A DNA stretch of 42,820 bases from Persephonella sp. GTDB taxonomy: Bacteria > Aquificota > Aquificia > Aquificales > Hydrogenothermaceae. Both the position numbers and the translations under genes were made by a program. The stretch lies in the NCBI GenBank assembly GCA_027030485.1, contig JALVEY010000014.1:1-42820 (forward strand), written 5' to 3'. Shown here in pieces: positions 38,262 through 42,820 of this stretch (position 1 is the stretch's first letter; every line of letters starts with the position of its first letter). Below the pieces are notes generated by a model. That model made no database searches and was not told where the DNA came from. It was given only the letters and a program-made list of their open reading frames with translations.

Positions 38262-38582
38262 ATGAAAAAACTTGCTTTAATATCTTTTATTGAAGGAATA
38301 TCTCTTATAGTTCTTGTTTTTATCGGTATGCCCCTTAAGTACATCTGGGGGTATAAGATAGCCACAGGGATTTTAGGCTCTATACACGGGACATTATGGC
38401 TTGCATTTTTATATGTCCTCTACATCACATACAGAGAGTATAAATTTGATAAAGGTTTTATTTTCAAAATGCTTTTCTTCTCTGTAATTCCATTTGGACT
38501 GATACCAATGGAAAAATTAATAAAGGAATTTGATGATAAAATAAATAATAAACAAGATGAAGGAGAGTTTATCAATGCCTAA
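38262..38582 (+). CDS. DUF3817-like small integral membrane protein (start ATG 38262)
   Basis: MKKLALISFIEGISLIVLVFIGMPLKYIWGYKIATGILGSIHGTLWLAFLYVLY. Confidence 0.8.
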   Translation: MKKLALISFIEGISLIVLVFIGMPLKYIWGYKIATGILGSIHGTLWLAFLYVLYITYREYKFDKGFIFKMLFFSVIPFGLIPMEKLIKEFDDKINNKQDEGEFINA

Positions 38583-39195
38583 ACTTGTTCTTGTCAGACA
38601 TGGACAATCCATATGGAACCTACAAAACAGGTTTACAGGGTGGATAGATGTTCCCCTGACAGAAAAAGGAAAAGAAGAGGCTTACAAGGCCGGAGAACTA
38701 CTTAAAGACATAAGGTTTGATGTTGCTTACACATCAATGCTCACAAGGGCTCAGGAAACACTCAGAATAATCCTTGAGACCATAGGGCTGTTAATACCTG
38801 TTATAAAAGATCAGGCTCTTAACGAAAGACATTACGGGGCACTTCAGGGTCTTAACAAGGACAGGGCAAGGGAAAAATGGGGCAAAGAGATCGTTCATCT
38901 GTGGAGAAGGAGCTACGACATACCTCCCCCTGAAGGTGAATCATTAAAAGACACTGCAGAAAGAACCATACCTTTTCTTGAAAGGGCAATAATGGGAGAT
39001 ATAAAAGACGGGAGAGATGTTCTTGTTGTTGCCCATGGAAACTCTTTAAGATCAATAGTTATGTATCTGGAAAAGCTTTCTCCTGATGAAATAATAAAGG
39101 TTGAGATCCCAACAGGAACACCTATTGTTTACGAACTTGACGAAAATGAAAATATTGTCAAAAAAGAGATAAGACATTTAGAGGAAGAAAAATGA
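38575..39195 (+). CDS. gpmA: 2,3-bisphosphoglycerate-dependent phosphoglycerate mutase (start ATG 38575)
   Basis: LVLVRHGQSIWNLQNRFTGWIDVPLTEKG, LNERHYGALQGLNK. Confidence 0.95.
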   Translation: MPKLVLVRHGQSIWNLQNRFTGWIDVPLTEKGKEEAYKAGELLKDIRFDVAYTSMLTRAQETLRIILETIGLLIPVIKDQALNERHYGALQGLNKDRAREKWGKEIVHLWRRSYDIPPPEGESLKDTAERTIPFLERAIMGDIKDGRDVLVVAHGNSLRSIVMYLEKLSPDEIIKVEIPTGTPIVYELDENENIVKKEIRHLEEEK

Positions 39196-39962
39196 GCTAT
39201 CTTGTAGCTGCAAACTGGAAAATGAATAAAACTGTCGGGGACACCCTTGAATATCTTGATCTTTTTCTCCCCTCTGTAAAAGATCTGATGAAGATAGAGA
39301 TAATGATAGCTCCTTCTTTTACAGCTCTATCCTCAGCTTCTATAAGGCTTGACGCTGCAAAGAAGGAAGGAGAGTATAATGTCAAACTTGGTGCGCAGAA
39401 TATGTATTATATGGAAAAAGGAGCTTTTACAGGGGAGATTTCACCCCTTATGCTTGCAGAGCTTGAGGTTGATTATGTAATACTTGGTCATTCTGAAAGA
39501 AGGCATATATTCGGTGAAAGGGATGACCTGATAAATAAAAAGGTTGTTTCTGCTGTTGAACACGGGATAAGACCGATACTGTGTGTAGGGGAAACAATAG
39601 AAGAAAGAGAGCAGGGGAAAACCCTCTCTGTTGTTGAAAGGCAGATAAGAAATGGACTTGCAGGTGTGGAAAAAGATATGGTTTATATAGACATAGCATA
39701 TGAACCTGTCTGGGCTATAGGGACAGGAGTAAATGCAACACCACAGCAGGCTCAGGAAGTTCACAGATTTATAAGATCATTAATAAATGAAATATCAAAA
39801 GGAAACGATCAAAAAACAAGGATACTTTACGGCGGAAGCGTTAATGAAAAAAATGCAAGGGATCTTACAAAAGAACCTAATATTGATGGTTTTCTTGTAG
39901 GAACAGCAAGCCTTGACCCTGAAAAGTTTTACAAAATAATAACTGAGGTTATGGAGGTTTAA
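39192..39962 (+). CDS. tpiA: Triosephosphate isomerase
   Basis: AANWKMNK, ILGHSERR, YEPVWAIGTG, ILYGGSV. Confidence 0.98.
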   Translation: MSYLVAANWKMNKTVGDTLEYLDLFLPSVKDLMKIEIMIAPSFTALSSASIRLDAAKKEGEYNVKLGAQNMYYMEKGAFTGEISPLMLAELEVDYVILGHSERRHIFGERDDLINKKVVSAVEHGIRPILCVGETIEEREQGKTLSVVERQIRNGLAGVEKDMVYIDIAYEPVWAIGTGVNATPQQAQEVHRFIRSLINEISKGNDQKTRILYGGSVNEKNARDLTKEPNIDGFLVGTASLDPEKFYKIITEVMEV

Positions 39963-39963
39963 G

Positions 39964-40260
39964 ATGGACATTCTGTTTACCGTGCTATCTATCCTGCTAA
40001 TAATAGACGCTGTTCTGTTAATAATAATAGTTCTTATGCAAAAAACTAAAGGTGCAGAGATAGGGGCTATATTTGGATCAGGTGCTGCAGCAGCTGTATT
40101 AGGAGCAGGAGCTTCAAATATACTTACCAAAATAACTTACTGGCTTGGCGGTATATTTATGTTTCTGGTTCTTGTGCTTTCTTTTATACACCATAAGTCT
40201 GTTAAAAGCTCATCTGTTATCAGTGACCTACCTGAAACACAGCAAACACAAAAAAAGTGA
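39964..40260 (+). CDS. secG: Preprotein translocase subunit SecG
   Basis: LIIIVLMQKTKGAEIGAIFGSGAAAAVLGAGASNILTKITYWLGGIFM. Confidence 0.93.
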   Translation: MDILFTVLSILLIIDAVLLIIIVLMQKTKGAEIGAIFGSGAAAAVLGAGASNILTKITYWLGGIFMFLVLVLSFIHHKSVKSSSVISDLPETQQTQKK

Positions 40261-40268
40261 GGTGAAGA

Positions 40269-40865
40269 ATGAAGGTTATTATTACAGCTTTTGTATTGTT
40301 TATATTTGGAATTTCGTTTGGGCAAACCATTGAGGAGAGATTAAATAAACTTGAACAGAAAGTAAAACAATTAGAGGAAAGATTAAATAAAATTGAAAAG
40401 AAACAAAAAGAAGTAGGAGTTGTTTCTGCATCTGAAGAAGTATTGGTGGTAAATAAAGATCAGAAGTTAATTTCCTATAAAGTTTTATCAAAAAAATTCA
40501 GTCCTGCTAAACTAAAAGAAAGTCTGTGGAATAGATCGGACCAGATTGTGCTAAAAATGATCTTTAAAAATAACACAGGCAAAGAGATAAACAATATAAG
40601 AGGCAAGGTTGTTATTTATGACCAAAGCGGTGATGAGCTTATGAAAAAAATTATAAATGTTAACAAAGCTCTTAACTTTTTTAAGGGAACAACCATACAT
40701 CCAGGTGAAGAAGTAAAAATGAATGTAGAAATTGAGTACGACAGAAAAAATGATAAACACAAAAAAGTCAAAGAACTTCCTCTTGACCGGCTTATTATAA
40801 AGTTTTTCCCTTTGAAAATTGATTTTGCAGATGGAACAACAAAATATGTGAGGTACAACCAGTAG
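40269..40865 (+). CDS. Secreted protein with N-terminal coiled coil; unknown function
   Basis: Signal peptide MKVIITAFVLFIFGISFGQ, heptad-rich EERLNKLEQKVKQLEERLNKIEKKQ. Confidence 0.75.
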   Translation: MKVIITAFVLFIFGISFGQTIEERLNKLEQKVKQLEERLNKIEKKQKEVGVVSASEEVLVVNKDQKLISYKVLSKKFSPAKLKESLWNRSDQIVLKMIFKNNTGKEINNIRGKVVIYDQSGDELMKKIINVNKALNFFKGTTIHPGEEVKMNVEIEYDRKNDKHKKVKELPLDRLIIKFFPLKIDFADGTTKYVRYNQ

Positions 40866-41435
40866 ATGGAAAACAGTCATGTTTTCATATCTGTTGTACA
40901 TTATCCTGCAGTAAACAAAGATAAAAAATGGGTGGTTACATCTTTTACAACACTTGATTTTCATGATGTAGCAAGACCTGCAAGAACTTATGAACTTGGA
41001 GGTTATTTTATTGTCCAGCCCCTTGAAGCCCAGCAGTTTGTTATATCAGAGCAGATAAAGTACTGGACTGAAGGGTTTGGATCAAAATTCAATCCAAGAA
41101 GATCAGAGGCTGCAAAACTTGTAAGGCTTGTTTCATCTATCACAGAAGCTATTGAAAAAATAAAGGAAGAAACGGGAAAAACTCCAAAACTTATAGCAAC
41201 CTCTGCAAAAAAATATCCACAAACGGTTTCGTATAAAGAGATGTCCGAGATTATACGAAAAAGGAATAATACATATTTAATACTTTTAGGAACAGGTTGG
41301 GGCATGCCTGAAGAACTCGTCCAAAGCTGTGATTACATTCTTGAGCCAATTTTAGGGGCAGGAGATTACAACCATCTGTCGGTTAGAAATGCATCGGCGA
41401 TAATATTAGACAGATTATTCTCACCAAACAGGTAG
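40866..41435 (+). CDS. SPOUT-like RNA methyltransferase (COG4752-like)
   Basis: FISVVHYPAVNKDKKWVVTSFTTLDFHDVARPARTYELGGYFIVQP...ILLGTGWGMPEE...LEPILGAGDYNHLSVRNASAIILDRL. Confidence 0.8.
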   Translation: MENSHVFISVVHYPAVNKDKKWVVTSFTTLDFHDVARPARTYELGGYFIVQPLEAQQFVISEQIKYWTEGFGSKFNPRRSEAAKLVRLVSSITEAIEKIKEETGKTPKLIATSAKKYPQTVSYKEMSEIIRKRNNTYLILLGTGWGMPEELVQSCDYILEPILGAGDYNHLSVRNASAIILDRLFSPNR

Positions 41436-41439
41436 GCTG

Positions 41440-42504
41440 ATGCTTTATCACTTATTATACCAGTATTTTGATATAAACCTTTTCAAATACATAACTTTTA
41501 GAGGTTTTTATGCCTTAATTACGTCATTTTTTATATCTTTGATTATTGGTCCATACATAATATCAAAACTAAAACTTTTTCAGGAAAAGGAAGGGGGTTA
41601 TGTCAGAGAGTATTTGCCTAACGGCCATGAGCTAAAAAAACATACACCAACGATGGGAGGTGTACTTATTATTCTTTCCGTTTTGATATCTGCTTTGATG
41701 TGGTGCAGGCTTGATAATTTTTATGTGTGGATCACTGTTTTTAGTATGCTTTCATTCGCCATTCTTGGGGGTTGGGATGATTACAAAAAGGTAAAGACTA
41801 AAAGAGGAATTTCGTCAAAAACGAAATTTGTTATTCAAATATTATTAGCATTTTTTGTGGCAATACTCTTGCATCTCTATCCTGATTTTAACTCTGTTCT
41901 TTATATGCCTTTTTTAAAAAATGTTCATATTGATCTGGGAGTTTTTTACATTCTTTTTATGGTTTTTATTATTGTCGGCACATCAAATGCAGTAAACCTT
42001 ACAGATGGTCTTGACGGACTTGCTATAGGTCCTTCTCTTATCGCGATAGCCTCTTTTGCATTTTTTGCTTATGTAGCCGGTCATTCCAAACTCGCAGAAT
42101 ATTTACATCTTCCTCATATAGCAGGGAGTGGGGAACTTACAGTTTTCATGATGGCATTACTGGGAGCTGGTCTTGGTTTTTTATGGTTTAACTCATTTCC
42201 TGCTGAAGTTTTTATGGGAGATGCTGGATCACTCTCAATAGGTGCTGTACTGGGAACTGTTGCTATAATCACAAAACAGGAAATCGTTCTCGCAATAGTG
42301 GGAGGAATATTTGTTGTAGAAACACTTTCGGTCATACTTCAGATAACTTATTTTAAGATAACAGGAAAAAGGCTTTTCCTGATGGCACCTCTCCACCATC
42401 ATTTTGAAAAAAAAGGTATAGAAGAGCCAAAAATAGTCACAAGAGTATGGATAATATCTATTTTGCTTGCGATAATAGCCCTTTCAACTCTAAAAATCAG
42501 ATAA
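41440..42504 (+). CDS. mraY: Phospho-N-acetylmuramoyl-pentapeptide-transferase
   Basis: KKHTPTMGGVLII, NAVNLTDGLDGLAIG, FMGDAGSLSIG, APLHHHFE. Confidence 0.98.
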   Translation: MLYHLLYQYFDINLFKYITFRGFYALITSFFISLIIGPYIISKLKLFQEKEGGYVREYLPNGHELKKHTPTMGGVLIILSVLISALMWCRLDNFYVWITVFSMLSFAILGGWDDYKKVKTKRGISSKTKFVIQILLAFFVAILLHLYPDFNSVLYMPFLKNVHIDLGVFYILFMVFIIVGTSNAVNLTDGLDGLAIGPSLIAIASFAFFAYVAGHSKLAEYLHLPHIAGSGELTVFMMALLGAGLGFLWFNSFPAEVFMGDAGSLSIGAVLGTVAIITKQEIVLAIVGGIFVVETLSVILQITYFKITGKRLFLMAPLHHHFEKKGIEEPKIVTRVWIISILLAIIALSTLKIR

Positions 42505-42756
42505 GTTTCAAAATCTTAGTCTGTCAATCATAGATTTTAAAGGTGTAGTTGAGACAAAATCTCACAGAAAAATTGACTGATTTTTCGGTTTTGACTGTGA
42601 ATGTCAACAGTTTGGCGATCCCCAGGGATTTTTACAGGATTGGAGGTTGACGGGAAATTAATTTAATTTGACAGAGATTGCCGTTTTTTTTATATTTAAG
42701 ATAAGTTAGATTTATCAATGGTTTCTTGACAATAGAATAAGAGATGGATTGGATGG
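42505..42756 (+). other. Putative CRISPR leader
   Basis: ORF-free AT-rich region directly upstream of the CRISPR-type repeat, with a promoter pointing into it and several short inverted repeats. Confidence 0.75.
42668..42696 (+). promoter_or_regulatory. Candidate sigma-70 promoter for the CRISPR transcript
   Basis: TTGACA (42668-42673) - 17 nt - TATATT (42691-42696). Confidence 0.65.
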
Positions 42757-42820
42757 GTTTTAGAGTGCCTATAAGGAATTGAAACTCTATCAAATATTTG
42801 ACAACATAATAAGTCTTGCC
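42757..42820 (+). CRISPR. First CRISPR repeat (42757-42785) and 35 nt of probable first spacer (42786-42820); array truncated by window edge
   Basis: GTTTTAGAGTGCCTATAAGGAATTGAAAC, with the ATTGAAAC 3' end typical of type I-B/III-associated repeats; only one repeat visible. Confidence 0.87.

Noticed and set aside
40551-40964. Antisense ORF 137 aa opposite the secreted coiled-coil gene
   Set aside because: Composition is typical of antisense reading of AT-rich coding DNA.

Overview
This window looks like a chromosomal segment from a low-GC thermophile. Protein style suggests the Aquificota, perhaps the Persephonella/Sulfurihydrogenibium group; this is inferred and not tested. Most of it is densely packed housekeeping genes: rsmH-ftsL-ftsI, ileS, an HU-type gene, mnmG, thiC, a parA/parB pair, nrdR, hemL, hom, atpC, gpmA, tpiA, secG and mraY. 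There is also one tRNA-Cys, a MacA/ATPase/TolC-type export operon, an NtrB/NtrC-like pair, and a heme-c/Cys-rich GGDEF protein. The strongest non-housekeeping signal is at the right edge. A roughly 250-bp ORF-free region after mraY carries a near-consensus promoter and ends in a 29-nt CRISPR-type repeat (GTTTTAGAGTGCCTATAAGGAATTGAAAC) plus 35 nt of probable first spacer, so the window seems to stop just inside the leader end of a CRISPR array. Other points worth a second look are a palindrome and direct repeat upstream of parA, a receiver/acidic-linker/helical protein divergent from parAB, two probable pseudoenzymes (a degenerate YhaM-type HD protein and a degenerate dCTP-deaminase-fold protein), an export operon with no permease gene, and several terminator or operator-like repeats.
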